From: Globisporangium splendens
Lineage: Eukaryota; Oomycota; Peronosporomycetes; Pythiales; Pythiaceae
Assembly (NCBI GenBank): GCA_006386115.1
Contig: VFIW01000116.1
Coordinates: 62,001 to 126,000 of the forward strand
Length of the DNA stretch: 64,000 bases
Reading direction: 5' to 3'
The position numbers and the translations under genes are program-made. Shown piece by piece: positions 20,045-30,110 of this stretch. The stretch's first letter is position 1. Each line of letters opens with the position of its first letter. The notes under the pieces were generated by a model. It had not been told where the DNA came from, searched no databases, and saw only the letters and a program-made list of their open reading frames with translations.

Positions 20045-20574
20045 TTCTGCGTGTGTTGTGTGCCCAAATGCTGGCTACATTCCCTGATTTAACGTGGCAT
20101 GGTCCAACTGACTATTGAAACTCTCTCACGCCACGTTATTTTCGTGTATATCCTTGTGGAGCGCTATTCTTGCACGCTTTTAATTGTTCTTTTGAGGTGG
20201 CGCACATGAATGTCATGAATTCAATGTGCTCGAACCTTGTTGTTGCGGTACTGTGTATTCAAATACCCTTTAAATATGATCCTGTACAATAATTTCGGCA
20301 TTTAAACAGAGCTGAAATATTCAAAGTAAAATTAAGCTCTCTTTATTTCCGATTGCACTGACTGTAGCGCAACACAGAGGATTTGCACAGTGTCTTCGCC
20401 CTTTTTTCGTTCCTTGAAGCTCCGTTCGTTCGCGTCAACACGACCAGCGGCTCAATTGTTATTCTCATTTTTTCCAGAACAAGTCGAAGCCGCTGCGCGC
20501 AGTCCGAGGCGCGCGCGAGGGAAGAGAGAGCTACCATAGGGGTCAATCAGTCGCACCAGCAGCAGGCGCCAAAG
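20045..20574. other. Divergent spacer, ADP-ribosylglycohydrolase / Lon
   Basis: About 530 bases holding both 5' flanks. The open frame of Lon runs upstream through part of it without an ATG, to a TTG codon at 20383, so the extension is not used as coding. An AT-rich block lies at 20210-20350. TTCTCATTTTTTCC near 20462 only loosely resembles the oomycete initiator; no firm promoter call. Confidence 0.35.
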
Positions 20575-23274
20575 ATGGAGGAGACGACGCTGCAGCTGCC
20601 GATCCTGCCGATCGACAACAAGGTGCTCTTCCCGCGCACGTACATGCGGCTCGCGATCACGTCGACCGCGGCGCTGCAGCTGCTCAAGGACCTCGTCTGG
20701 GAGGTGCAGTCGACCAAGCCCCGCAAGGCCACGTCGCTCTCGCTCGGGATCTTCACCAAGCGCCCCGTCGATAGCAAAGGCAAGCAGCAGGCGAGCGCAG
20801 ACGACCACCAGGGACTGTACACGACAGGGACGCTCGCACGCGTCGTGCAGCTCACGCGCATACAGGACTCGAACGGGCTCTCCGTGCTCGTCCAGGGGTT
20901 GCACCGCATTGAACTCACGGAGTTCTCCCAGAAAGCGCCGTACCTGGTCGCGAACGTGCAGAAGGTGTTTGGGGAGCTGGTCCAGAGACCGGATGCGAGC
21001 AGCTACAGCGGCGAAACGATCGAGCAATCGGTGGAAAACCTGGCGCTGAAACTCAAGCAGCTCACGCAGGAATACCTGGAGATGTCCAAGAGTTCGCTGT
21101 TGCTGAGGAAGAGTAACGGACTGATCAATGCGATCAGTAACTCGTCGATCGGGGAGCTTGCGGACGTCGTGGTGTCGTACCTGAACGCCGACGTCGCTGC
21201 CAAGCAGCGTGTGCTGGAGGCGATCGACATCAAGACGCGTTGCGAGCTCGCCATTGTGTTGCTGAGTCAAGAGATCGAGAAATCCAAGATCCAACGCAAG
21301 ATCCAGAGTGACGTGCAAGACAAACTCGAAGGGACGCGGAAAGAATTCCTGCTGCGTCAGCAGTTGGAAGCCATCAAGAAAGAACTTGGCGAGACTGGCG
21401 ATGACGCCGGCGAAGGAGGCGATCTGAAGCTCTTGGAAGACAAGATCAAGGCGCTGACGCTGAGCCCGAAAGCCGACAAGGTGGTCAACCGCGAGCTTCG
21501 CCGCCTTAAGACAATGAACTCGTCGCAACCGGAGTACGGCATCATCCACAACTACCTCGAGTTTTTCTCGGAGCTGCCATGGAACAACCAGACGGAAGAC
21601 ACGCTGCTCGTGGACCAAGTGCGCACTCAACTGGATGCGGATCATTATGGTCTTGAAAAGGTTAAGAAGCGCATCACGGAATACATCGCCGTGCGGAGTC
21701 TGAAGAATGACATGAAAGGCCCAATTCTGTGTTTGCTTGGACCACCGGGAGTCGGCAAAACGTCTCTAGGGAAATCGATTGCGACCGCGACGGGGCGAAA
21801 ATTTGAGCGCATTGCCCTCGGTGGCGTGCACGATGAATCGGAGATCCGAGGACACCGCAAGACGTACATTGGCGCCATGCCCGGCTGCATCTTGAATGCG
21901 GTTCGTCATGCCGAATCGAAGAACCCGGTGCTTTTACTGGACGAAGTGGACAAGATCGGAAAGGATTTCCGCGGCGATCCATCAAGCGCGTTGCTTGAAG
22001 TTCTCGACCCGCACCAGAACCACACGTTCACGGACCACTACCTCAATGTCCCGTTTGACCTGAGCAACGTCATGTTCATCGCGACGGCCAACAGCCTGGA
22101 CACCATTCCAGCACCACTGCTTGATCGAATGGAGATCATCGAAGTGAGCGGATACAGCGTCGAGCAAAAGATCGAGATCGCGAAGCGGTACCTTCTTCCG
22201 CGGCAGGTGGAAGAGAACGGCCTCGAGAAATCGCTCATGATGATCTCGGACGACACGTTGCGGTTCCTGATCATGAATTACACTCGTGAAGCTGGTGTGC
22301 GCGACCTGGAACGCCAGGTTGGTGCGATTTGCCGATACGTCGCCGTGAATGTGGTCAAAGAAATGGACAGCCACAAGAAAAAGAACAAGCAGAAGAAACA
22401 GGCCAACAGCAGCAGTAACACTGACAGCCCGAAGCCTCTGTCGAGTTTCAAGCCGACACGAATTGATCGCGCGATGATCAAGCGAATCCTCGGGCATGAG
22501 CTTGTGTTCAATGAAGTCGCGTTGCGCTCGAATGTGCCAGGCGTTGCCACGGGGATGTCGTGGAGCACTGTTGGTGGCTCGATCTTATTCGTCGAAGCCT
22601 CGTGCACGCGCACGCCAGCGTCGCAGTTGACATTGCGTGCGCTGACATCGTCTTCGTCGGCCGCGCTGAATGCTGCACCACAATTGCAGCTCACTGGCAA
22701 ACTGGGCGATGTGATGAAGGAATCGGCACACCTCGCGCTCTCGTGGCTGCGCGCGAACGCGCGTTTGATTGAGCTTCCTGCGTCTGCGGGCAAGCAGGAT
22801 CTGCCGTCTCCTCAGCCGCGAACGGTGTCATTGGAAGGGATTTCCGATGTGCATATTCATTTTCCTGAAGGCGCGATCTCGAAAGATGGTCCGTCAGCCG
22901 GCGGTGCGATCGTGTGCGCGTTGCTCTCCTCGATCTCGGGCATCCCCGTGCCGATCGACATCGCGATGACTGGAGAAATCACGCTGCGTGGCGTGATTTT
23001 GCCCGTCGGAGGCATCCGCGAGAAGGTTTTAGCCGCGATCCGTGCGGGCATCAAGCGCATCATCTTGCCCAAGGGCAACAAGAACGAAGCCGAAGAGCTC
23101 AAGAAGGAGTTTGCGAACGTCGCCTTCGATGGAAAGCGTGCGAGTGGGAGCGATGTGCAAGTGCTGTTTGTGAGCGACCTCCGCGAGCTGGTGGAGCTGG
23201 TCTTTGGCATGAAGGTCCGCGACAATTCGAGTCTGCACGAGCACCAACCGCCTATGCATCTGAGCATGCTGTAG
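20575..23274 (+). CDS. LONP2: Lon protease, peroxisomal-type (LONP2-like)
   Basis: A single intact exon of 899 residues starting MEETTLQLPILPIDNKVLF at the only nearby ATG. Domain order is an N-terminal Lon substrate-binding domain (about 1-220), a coiled coil, an AAA+ module with Walker A GPPGVGKTSLGKS and Walker B VLLLDEVDKIG, and a C-terminal Ser/Lys protease domain. The catalytic Ser is in KDGPSAGGAIVCALL and the catalytic Lys in GGIREKVLAAIRAGIK. There is no mitochondrial presequence. The protein ends in SML, a known minor variant of the peroxisomal PTS1 tripeptide, which together with the start (LPILPID) points to peroxisomal Lon. A low-complexity Lys/Ser insert (KKKNKQKKQANSSSNTDS) sits between the ATPase small domain and the protease domain. 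It converges on the V-ATPase gene. Confidence 0.93.
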   Translation: MEETTLQLPILPIDNKVLFPRTYMRLAITSTAALQLLKDLVWEVQSTKPRKATSLSLGIFTKRPVDSKGKQQASADDHQGLYTTGTLARVVQLTRIQDSNGLSVLVQGLHRIELTEFSQKAPYLVANVQKVFGELVQRPDASSYSGETIEQSVENLALKLKQLTQEYLEMSKSSLLLRKSNGLINAISNSSIGELADVVVSYLNADVAAKQRVLEAIDIKTRCELAIVLLSQEIEKSKIQRKIQSDVQDKLEGTRKEFLLRQQLEAIKKELGETGDDAGEGGDLKLLEDKIKALTLSPKADKVVNRELRRLKTMNSSQPEYGIIHNYLEFFSELPWNNQTEDTLLVDQVRTQLDADHYGLEKVKKRITEYIAVRSLKNDMKGPILCLLGPPGVGKTSLGKSIATATGRKFERIALGGVHDESEIRGHRKTYIGAMPGCILNAVRHAESKNPVLLLDEVDKIGKDFRGDPSSALLEVLDPHQNHTFTDHYLNVPFDLSNVMFIATANSLDTIPAPLLDRMEIIEVSGYSVEQKIEIAKRYLLPRQVEENGLEKSLMMISDDTLRFLIMNYTREAGVRDLERQVGAICRYVAVNVVKEMDSHKKKNKQKKQANSSSNTDSPKPLSSFKPTRIDRAMIKRILGHELVFNEVALRSNVPGVATGMSWSTVGGSILFVEASCTRTPASQLTLRALTSSSSAALNAAPQLQLTGKLGDVMKESAHLALSWLRANARLIELPASAGKQDLPSPQPRTVSLEGISDVHIHFPEGAISKDGPSAGGAIVCALLSSISGIPVPIDIAMTGEITLRGVILPVGGIREKVLAAIRAGIKRIILPKGNKNEAEELKKEFANVAFDGKRASGSDVQVLFVSDLRELVELVFGMKVRDNSSLHEHQPPMHLSML

Positions 23275-23516
23275 GCAGAAAGTGGCGCAGAATTATATAA
23301 CAGCCTGGACTGAGTGCATGTTTTTGGACTGCACGGACGGATGGAAATGGTGATTGTGCTTTTTTTTTCGTTTCTTTTGGATCAGCTTTGTTCAAATTCA
23401 CAACGGACTCACTTTGGTTCCAACCTTGTTGTTTCTTTCTTACGCGCCTATGGAGCTCCTCCTGAGCGAAGATCATTGTTCTCTTACCTGAAGTTTGAGC
23501 GTTACCATGCCGCTTG

Positions 23517-25465
23517 TTACGCTGTTGTAAGCGGATTGAACGCATTCGAGACGTACGGATAATATTCAGCTTGCCCGGACCCGGAGTTGCCTTCCTCGAT
23601 GCCAGAGAACTGCGAAGGCTGCAAGTGCGCGTATTTCTTTGCCAGCACGGAGCGAAGCTTCTTGTCCTTGCCAGGATGAGGCTAAGCGATGCAAAAAGAG
23701 GAGAGTTAACGATGTGTGTGTAAAGGAGGAAAGGTGCACATCAAAGAAAAAGGGAGAGTTTCCATTATCACGTACTCTGTACATCACCACGACAAAGTTG
23801 ACCGGGAGACCGTAGCGCAGCACGGATTCCACAAACACACGAATCATCTGTACATTGCACAAGAACGAGGTCGTCAGTTGATCGAGTATGCGAGGGTGAG
23901 AACGAAGCAATAACGTACTTTGATGTGCATCCACGCGATGAACGTCTCGCCAAAATGCGCTTTGCACCATCGAATGAGACCCGACCAGAGACGATCGACC
24001 TCGACCTCCAACTCCGCGATCGCTTCTTCGTTCGACGCGTGGGACGTCTGGTCGAACACAAAGTCGCGCACAATGAACTTCTTCTCACGTGCGCGCGTCT
24101 TGAAATCCTCGATATAGTCGATCACGGTGCCCTGCTCAAATGTGCCCTCCTTGTCAATTCGACCAGGCTGGTACTGACCCTTGAGCACCGTCACGGTGTA
24201 AAGGAACGAATCTCCTTCCTCGAGAATCTTGCGCGACGAGCCAGGCACCACAGGTGAGCCACGGACATTGCCGCGGTTGCCCTTTGGACCGTACTCGGCG
24301 ATTTGGTCGCCAATCGTGTGGTACTCGTTGAGCCACGTTTCCTCCAGGTTCCTACACAAAGCATTATAGAGATGACCAACACCCATGACACACATGATCC
24401 CAAGTACAACGAACGCGACTTACTTGGGGACGACCACGACAAGCGTCTGAAGGTACTCGGTATTGACGAAATCTGATGGCGACACGATGTCTGGCGTCAG
24501 GAGATCGTTCAAGTTGGCAACCATCAAGTTGCCGCTGCACAAACGACATAGCGTACGACATCAGCTCAGCAAAAAAGCACGCCTCAACATTCGTGAATTT
24601 GGTTCACACACCCTTTCTTTCGTTGATGCTGGAGCAACTGCTGCTTCTTTTCCGCGTACCGCGTACCCAATTGCTTCAACTCCTCTTCAATTTTGCCAAC
24701 AGACTACCATAAACGCATAGGATAGATACAAAACGACGTCGGTTCAGTAATGATACTCAGTTTGGGGGTGATATGCAAATGATGCACCGTTTGAATGATG
24801 CTGACGATTTCTGGAAGTGGTCTGCGGTGCGGGTGCTTCGCTTCGTCCCATGAAAAGTAGTTCAAGTAGCGATCCACGGGTACTACATAACACACACATC
24901 GCAACAGAAGCATCGTCGATTCAGTCTTCACGATAATAACAGGCGTGCATTCATACATTCCTAGAGTTTTGCTGATAACCAGACGCACCTCCATCAACAG
25001 TGAGCGCCTGGTCCCCCTTGTTCAAATCATGGAACTGGCGCTCGATCTTTCGCACGACACTCTCAATCACCATGTCCACGCGGTTGAGATCGTCACTCAG
25101 AGCCTGCATTCATCAACGTATTGTGCACAAGCGATTTGGAAACGTTGATCTTACGTCCGACACAATAAATGCCTGCATTGACTTCAAACACCACGTACCA
25201 TAAGCGAGTCCAAAGTGCCAACCAGCAAATCCGTTGGCAGCTCCACGCGAAAGCACTCTGTCATCAACAACGCATCCCACCAGTCGCCAATTTAAGATCA
25301 CACAGATGTACGAATGTGTTAGTAAGGGGAGTCGAAGGAAGGAACGTGGCGTTCGTTACCTGCGTAGTCGTGGCGGGTCGACGCGGTCTCCGCCTTAAGC
25401 TCCAAGAACGTGGTCTCCGACGAGCGCGTGCTCTCGTTCGGCACGGACACCAGCCACACGCTCAT
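23517..25465 (-). CDS. VMA5: V-type H+-ATPase subunit C
   Basis: This subunit of the peripheral stalk bridges V1 and V0 of the vacuolar proton pump and is released on reversible disassembly. The gene has about nine short exons on the minus strand. It starts MSVWLVSVPNESTRS, then VELPTDLLVGTLDSLM and a coiled-coil exon (VIESVVRKIERQFHDLNKGD). The next exons carry DRYLNYFSWDEAKHPHRRPL, VGKIEEELKQLGTRYAEK, DFVNTEYLQTLVVVVPK, DFKTRAREKKFIVRDF and FIAWMHIK, then RVFVESVLRYGLPVNF, and the end SGQAEYYPYVSNAFNP. The blocks KFIVRDF, AWxHxKxxRVFVESVLRYGLPVNF and YYPYV are diagnostic. Exact boundaries were not all fixed, but every block has flanking GT-AG signals. The stop codon is at 23517-23519. Confidence 0.92.
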
Positions 25466-26200
25466 GTCGCTGTTGTTAGTACTGCTGCTTCTTCGCGTCG
25501 CTCGCACACGCGTCCTTACTCCTTATGGACTCACAACCGCGCCTTCTTCCTTCCGTCTTCTCTTGAGCTCTTCGCAGGCGCAAAAAAGATCGACTTCACT
25601 CTGATAGGGGGTACCCCACCAGACACATTAATTTCGCAAGTGAGGACCGTATCCGGATGACAGTGTATATACTATTGGGTCATTTGGGTTCGATATTGAA
25701 GTCAATGGGTAAAACTGAAAATGGGTCGTTATTGGGACACTGAGCTTCTTTAACCACTGCACCTCACAAAACAATCGTGCTGCTCAACTTGATTGGTTAA
25801 TAATAAACTTTTGAAGTGGTTCTTTCACCTTATCAACTATTCAAAACCCGAGGTCACATTCAACTGTGCCTATTTCAGTGGATATAGAAACTACCCCCAA
25901 GACTGTGGGAATGAACAAATATTGTCGCCATATTGGATTGCAAGCTTCAAATAAGTGCCTATTCTCCCAGATGTTCTTTGATTCAAAAATCTGATTCTGC
26001 GTGCATTCGAAGGGCCTCCCGGAGAAAGATCGCGCCAAGTTTCGATTTATATGCCGGTCTGCGTCGGTGATACCGAGAATGCAATGTCGGTGACAGTGTG
26101 TATTCAAAGCACCTGCACACAGACACATATCCAAATGAGATCTTGCAAGTCCCAGTACCACACAGGAATAACATCAATGTACCATGTCATAGTGGAGATT
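25466..26200. other. Intergenic region left of the putative LTR
   Basis: Nothing was securely recognised. A minus-strand ORF of 106 codons (25841-26161) has no family resemblance. The stretch is AT-rich and lacks coding texture. It ends in GATT, the possible target-site duplication of the LTR-like element. Confidence 0.35.
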
Positions 26201-26820
26201 TGTAATGGGCTGTACCTGGCCATTACATGAAGGTGGATCTATTCCTAGATCTAGTGTGGCACACACCACCTTCAGTGTGCATTGTGGAGAGACAATTAAC
26301 AAAGGGATTACGGTAATACAGTCCCCACATGCACATGTGACGTCATCCCATGACGTCACGAGCGCTCTCTGTGCTGATCAGTGCATAATGTTGTTCACAT
26401 GTACTAATCAGTACAGAGTGATGACATCCATGTACTAATCAAGTACTGAGTGATGATTCCTACTTGGGAAACTGCACTGGTGATGAGAGCGACGTGTCTC
26501 TACCGTCTGAAGTGAGTGGCAGAGCCAATCACTTCGCAGAGAATCCACGCGGTACTTCAAGTTCAAGTTTCTCGAAGATCCCCTAGGTTCAACCTCAGTG
26601 TACCCAAGGTTTTATATATCAGATTCATAGGTTTTGTTGTGCATGTTTAGGTTTTAGTTGTGAAACCTGTAGGAGCCCTTGGGGTTCATTTGTAAGTAGT
26701 GAAAGGAACTATAATTGCGTTTTATTTCAGTTGCAATTTATCCTCTCAGCCCTCAAGTCATCCTCTCTCCCTCCAAGGCGGGAAAACCGCTTCCTCGTCC
26801 GCAAAAGCCAAATTACTTCA
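26201..26820. mobile_element. Putative solo LTR, 620 bp
   Basis: It begins TGTAATGG and ends AATTACTTCA, i.e. TG...CA ends, and is flanked on both sides by GATT (26197-26200 and 26821-26824), consistent with a 4-bp target-site duplication. The first 27 bases form a palindrome (TGTAATGG, 11-nt spacer, CCATTACA). The interior holds TGACGTCA boxes, AATCAGTACAGAGTGATGA-like repeats and a TATATATC stretch, as expected of a promoter-bearing LTR. No gag or pol ORF adjoins it on either side, so it would be a solo LTR. No second copy in the window supports the call. Confidence 0.4.
26337..26359. promoter_or_regulatory. Paired CRE/ATF-like TGACGTCA palindrome
   Basis: GTGACGTCAT and ATGACGTCAC face each other as exact 10-bp arms around CCC. 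Each contains the palindromic bZIP site TGACGTCA. Whether a bZIP factor binds here is inference. Confidence 0.45.
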
Positions 26821-26823
26821 GAT

Positions 26824-27297
26824 TCATGTCGGTATAACGGGCTCGCCGCTTGAAACGTGAAATCCGAACACCTCGATTTTATCGCTGTCGTCATCAGCAT
26901 TGATAGTGAAGTCCTCGACAGAATTGCTTGGTGATGGCGGGATGTCTGGCCCTTTGGTACTGGCTGGTTGTTGATCATGGGGTTCGGAAACATCTGCTGT
27001 TTCTGGTCGAGGTCCGGCGCTTGATTGGGAGCTATTTGGTTGGTTCTGGGGTTGTCGCCGCCGAAAACACAACGCCTGCAAGCGCTGGCGCTCAACAGAC
27101 TGGCTGTGGTTGGGGTCATGATAACGCTGACACATTGGTAATTGTTGGTGACGCCTGAGCTGACTCCTGTCAACCACCCTGTTACACAGCCGACAGGTTA
27201 CAGTGCGTCCTTCTTGCACACGACGGGTACAGGGAAGGTGCGCATTGTAGTGGCAGACTCTTGTGAAGACATGGCGGCATGCCCCGCACGGAAACAT
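26824..27297 (-). CDS. Hypothetical zinc-finger protein, 157 aa
   Basis: The ORF starts MFPCGACRHVFTRVCHYNAH. Two finger-like blocks are visible: C-G-A-C followed by H-x3-H within 13 residues, and CRLCNRVVDRSQLRRHQQLP with a terminal Cys (C2HC). The rest is low-complexity Gln/Pro/Ser and acidic. Paired fingers ahead of a Gln-rich tail occur in transcription regulators and in nucleic-acid-binding ORFs of retroelements. The stop codon touches the right flank of the LTR-like element, which favours a retroelement remnant or a gene truncated by insertion. Upstream exons may exist; none was identified. Confidence 0.4.
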   Translation of the reverse strand: MFPCGACRHVFTRVCHYNAHLPCTRRVQEGRTVTCRLCNRVVDRSQLRRHQQLPMCQRYHDPNHSQSVERQRLQALCFRRRQPQNQPNSSQSSAGPRPETADVSEPHDQQPASTKGPDIPPSPSNSVEDFTINADDDSDKIEVFGFHVSSGEPVIPT

Positions 27298-27712
27298 CTG
27301 TCAGGGATACATCCATATGAGACGTTGCTTTTACCGTTAGGTTCGCAACCATATGTAAATAGTTTACATTACCGTAAAATACGAGGTAGCACAGGATGTT
27401 GTCCCTGGTGGAGAAAGTAGCTGTCGGCAAATTGCGAGGTGATTGCAGTCACAGAGTGGTGGCTCCGCAACGTGTTGCTTGCACTGGTGCTGCATCACTT
27501 TGTCAGTGGACCCATTGAGTCCTGATTGTTTTCTCCTAGCCCCAGCTCACTCTTCAGTCAAACGACTGGAAAATTTACCCATCCCCTTGTCTTTTGCAGG
27601 TGCAGTACCCAACCCCTAGCTCTGATCGACTCGATAGTTGCTCAGCAAAACAGAAGTGCTGCTTTCCCCTGAGTTTCCTTTGCCCATTTTGGCGGGCACG
27701 ACAGGTGGAGAA
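27298..27712. other. Intergenic spacer
   Basis: Divergent spacer between the zinc-finger ORF and the RS protein. No gene or regulatory element was recognised. Confidence 0.4.
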
Positions 27713-28634
27713 ATGAGCGCGAGGCGCTCAGAACGAGATGAGGTGCATGGTATGTGCGCGCGTGTATGGAGACAACTGCAAGATATGTACATTGCATATG
27801 AGCATATGCGGGTGGGTACTGACGCCATTCAGGAAACGGGGGGCACGCATGACTCCTTTTCTTGCTCATGATGCGTAGGCGCGTCTTCATCGTCGCGGAT
27901 GCGCGCACGGTCGCCGTCGCGATCCTCGTCCACGTAAGCATATGCGCAGGCATTCTTCTTTTCATGTGGGTAGCTGCGTTTGCAACCATATATATATTAT
28001 ACCTTCTAGGCGGAAGCATGAGCGTTCGCGCTCTCCACGTTGCGATCGCGAGCGAGTGAGAGATGCATCCAGATCGCGCTCTCCACGACGGGATCGTGCA
28101 CGCGTGAAAGACGCGCCTAGATCGCGCTCCCCGCGTCACGAACGTGAACGCGACAGAGATGCATCGAGATCGCCACGGAGATCCCGCGACGACAGAAGCG
28201 ATAGACGTGATCGCGACCGCAAGAAACGCCGGCATTCGAGCACGCACCGAGAGAAACGACGCGCACGCTCGGCTTCCTCTGCTTCTTCTTCTGCAAGCGA
28301 CTCGGGGTCGTCCAGTGGCAGCAGCAGCAGGTCGTCGAGTGAAAGCGATGATGACCGAAAGAAGCGATCGAAGCGACATTCCAAGCCGTCATCCAAGAAG
28401 CGCAAGAAGGCGAAAGACAAGAAGAAGCACGGCAAGAAGAAAGATCCCCGCAAGAAGAAGAAGAGGAAACAGAGCCGTGGCGACGCCGCGTCCTCGGATT
28501 CCGACTCGGACACATTGCGCAGCGCGATCTCGGGCAAGAAGATCAAGCGCCAGATCAGCCGAACCGCCACGGACTTGCAGCACGAGAAGAACCGACAGCA
28601 GCTATTGCACTTCTACAACGGCATGTACGACTAA
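27713..28634 (+). CDS. Arg/Ser-rich (SR-like) nuclear protein, 238 aa
   Basis: Three exons agree in phase: 27713-27749 (GTATGT donor), 27879-27933 and 28010-28634. The product starts MSARRSERDEVHG and goes straight into RS/RD dipeptide repeats (SRMRARSPSRSSST, RSRSPRRDRARVKD), then Ser/Asp and Lys-rich blocks (KKRKKAKDKKKHGKKKDPRK). It ends with a compact C-terminus, SRTATDLQHEKNRQQLLHFY then NGMYD, which looks conserved. No RRM is present. RS proteins act in pre-mRNA splicing in nuclear speckles; a specific ortholog was not recognised. It converges on the RING gene, with 129 bases between stops. Confidence 0.75.
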
Positions 28635-28763
28635 CGCGTGAGAAGCGCATCACTGTCTACATATAGACCGAGAAGAAAGATACCGAAAGAAAAGCAAAAC
28701 GAGACAAAAGTTATATGCGCAGGTTAGCAAAACTGGTTGACATCTACTCCACTGCCTGACAAG

Positions 28764-30110
28764 CTAGTCTTTGTATGCATTGAGTCCAAATGTGAGCACT
28801 TTGTCCTGGATGTCGGTGCGATCGATCGGGCACGTGGTCCCGCGAAGCGCGCAGCCACTGCAGAGCACCTGGTGGCGGCATGGGAGCAGCACGACGGACA
28901 CGGGCTTGGCGAAACACACGACGCAAAGAGTGTCTTCGTGTTTTTGAGCAATGGCCGCTTTGTAGTTTGCGCGAATCGCCGCGCGGACGTTGTCCATCGC
29001 TTTGGACAGCGAAAGCTCCAGCTGCTCCAACTCGTCTAGGCTCTGGGTTTCAAGAACGTTCGAGTCTCCATTTAGCATGGCATTCGCATGCTGGAGCTCG
29101 CTGTTTTCGTTTTTGAGTTGTTCGATTTCGGCTTTTAGTTGGTCCTGGTGTTCGAGGTTCGGCTTCTCTCGGTTCCTCGCGAGCACCAAGCCGCTCTCCA
29201 AGCGGCGCAACTTGAACAAATCTCGCTGGTGACGGTACTCGTTGCTGTCCAGCAACGCGTCCGCGTTCATGAGCTTCAGCGACATGCACTCGAGATCCTG
29301 TGACTTGACCTTCAATTGGTTTGTCGCGTCCATGCTTCGCTTCAGAGCGCTGCACAAGCGAGAATCGCGGTCGCCCACGGCATCGTTGTCGTGCACTTCG
29401 TCAAAGCAGACTTGCGTGGCTTGATCCTGCGTAAATACCGTCAATGGTGTGAACGATGGAGATTCGCGTTCGTCGTCGAGATGCAAGCGTCGGGATGGCA
29501 TCTCGGCACGAAGACGCGCAGGGAAACTCGGCAGCCGTGGCTCACAAAAAGCCAATTTCACCGTGCGCTTGCGCGAAAGAGACGCTGCACCATCGTCGCC
29601 TGCAGAAGATGAATTTGCCTCGATGTATTTCCCACGCGATTTCTTGAATGGTCTGCGATCGCGGTGTTCTGGGGACAGCAACGATAGGGAGAAGTCTCGC
29701 GAGACGGTTCGAGGTGGTGAACTCTGGCTGCTTTCGGAGAACTTGTCTTGTAGCAATGGTCCAATGTCGATGTCATTGAGCGAAATGCCGAAATCGTCGT
29801 CATCACTAGCAGCAGCAGCGGTGATACGTTCCGGACTTGGGTTTGCAGCAACTTCAATGGTCTCCAGCTCTGGCTCCGGTTCAATTTCCGTGAAGAGTAT
29901 GTCAGACTCATGGAATCCGAACTCTTCGTCGTCACTAACGTGGCACCAGTCGTCTTCCATTGTGTCGATCGCTGGAAATACTTGATGAGGGTCCTTTGGA
30001 GTGTGCAGACAAACAGAGAATGCGAGAATAAGGAGAAAGCCGCGCGTCCCAAGAATCCGGAGAGGAAGACCTTGCGCTCTTCGCTTCTCCCTTCGCATAT
30101 CATTGCTCAC
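28764..30110 (-). CDS. C-terminal RING-finger protein, last zinc ligand changed
   Basis: The open frame spans 30110-28764. A more natural start is Met51 at 29960 (MEDDWCHVSDDEEF), preceded by pyrimidine-rich sequence that could be an intron acceptor. The N-terminal half is acidic and disordered (ISLNDIDIGPLL, Ser/Pro). A coiled coil follows (DQLKAEIEQLKNENSELQHA). The C-terminal RING reads CVVCFAKPVSVVLLPCRHQV then LCSGCALRGTTCPIDR. This is the IAP/MULAN-like C3HC4 layout, but the last ligand is Asp (CPID) instead of Cys (CPIC). RINGs of this type bind E2 enzymes as ubiquitin ligases. Activity may survive with Asp as zinc ligand or be lost. Confidence 0.8.
   Translation of the reverse strand: MSNDMRREKRRAQGLPLRILGTRGFLLILAFSVCLHTPKDPHQVFPAIDTMEDDWCHVSDDEEFGFHESDILFTEIEPEPELETIEVAANPSPERITAAAASDDDDFGISLNDIDIGPLLQDKFSESSQSSPPRTVSRDFSLSLLSPEHRDRRPFKKSRGKYIEANSSSAGDDGAASLSRKRTVKLAFCEPRLPSFPARLRAEMPSRRLHLDDERESPSFTPLTVFTQDQATQVCFDEVHDNDAVGDRDSRLCSALKRSMDATNQLKVKSQDLECMSLKLMNADALLDSNEYRHQRDLFKLRRLESGLVLARNREKPNLEHQDQLKAEIEQLKNENSELQHANAMLNGDSNVLETQSLDELEQLELSLSKAMDNVRAAIRANYKAAIAQKHEDTLCVVCFAKPVSVVLLPCRHQVLCSGCALRGTTCPIDRTDIQDKVLTFGLNAYKD

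Noticed and set aside
20452..21645. 397-codon minus-strand ORF
   Set aside because: Antisense shadow of Lon caused by codon bias.
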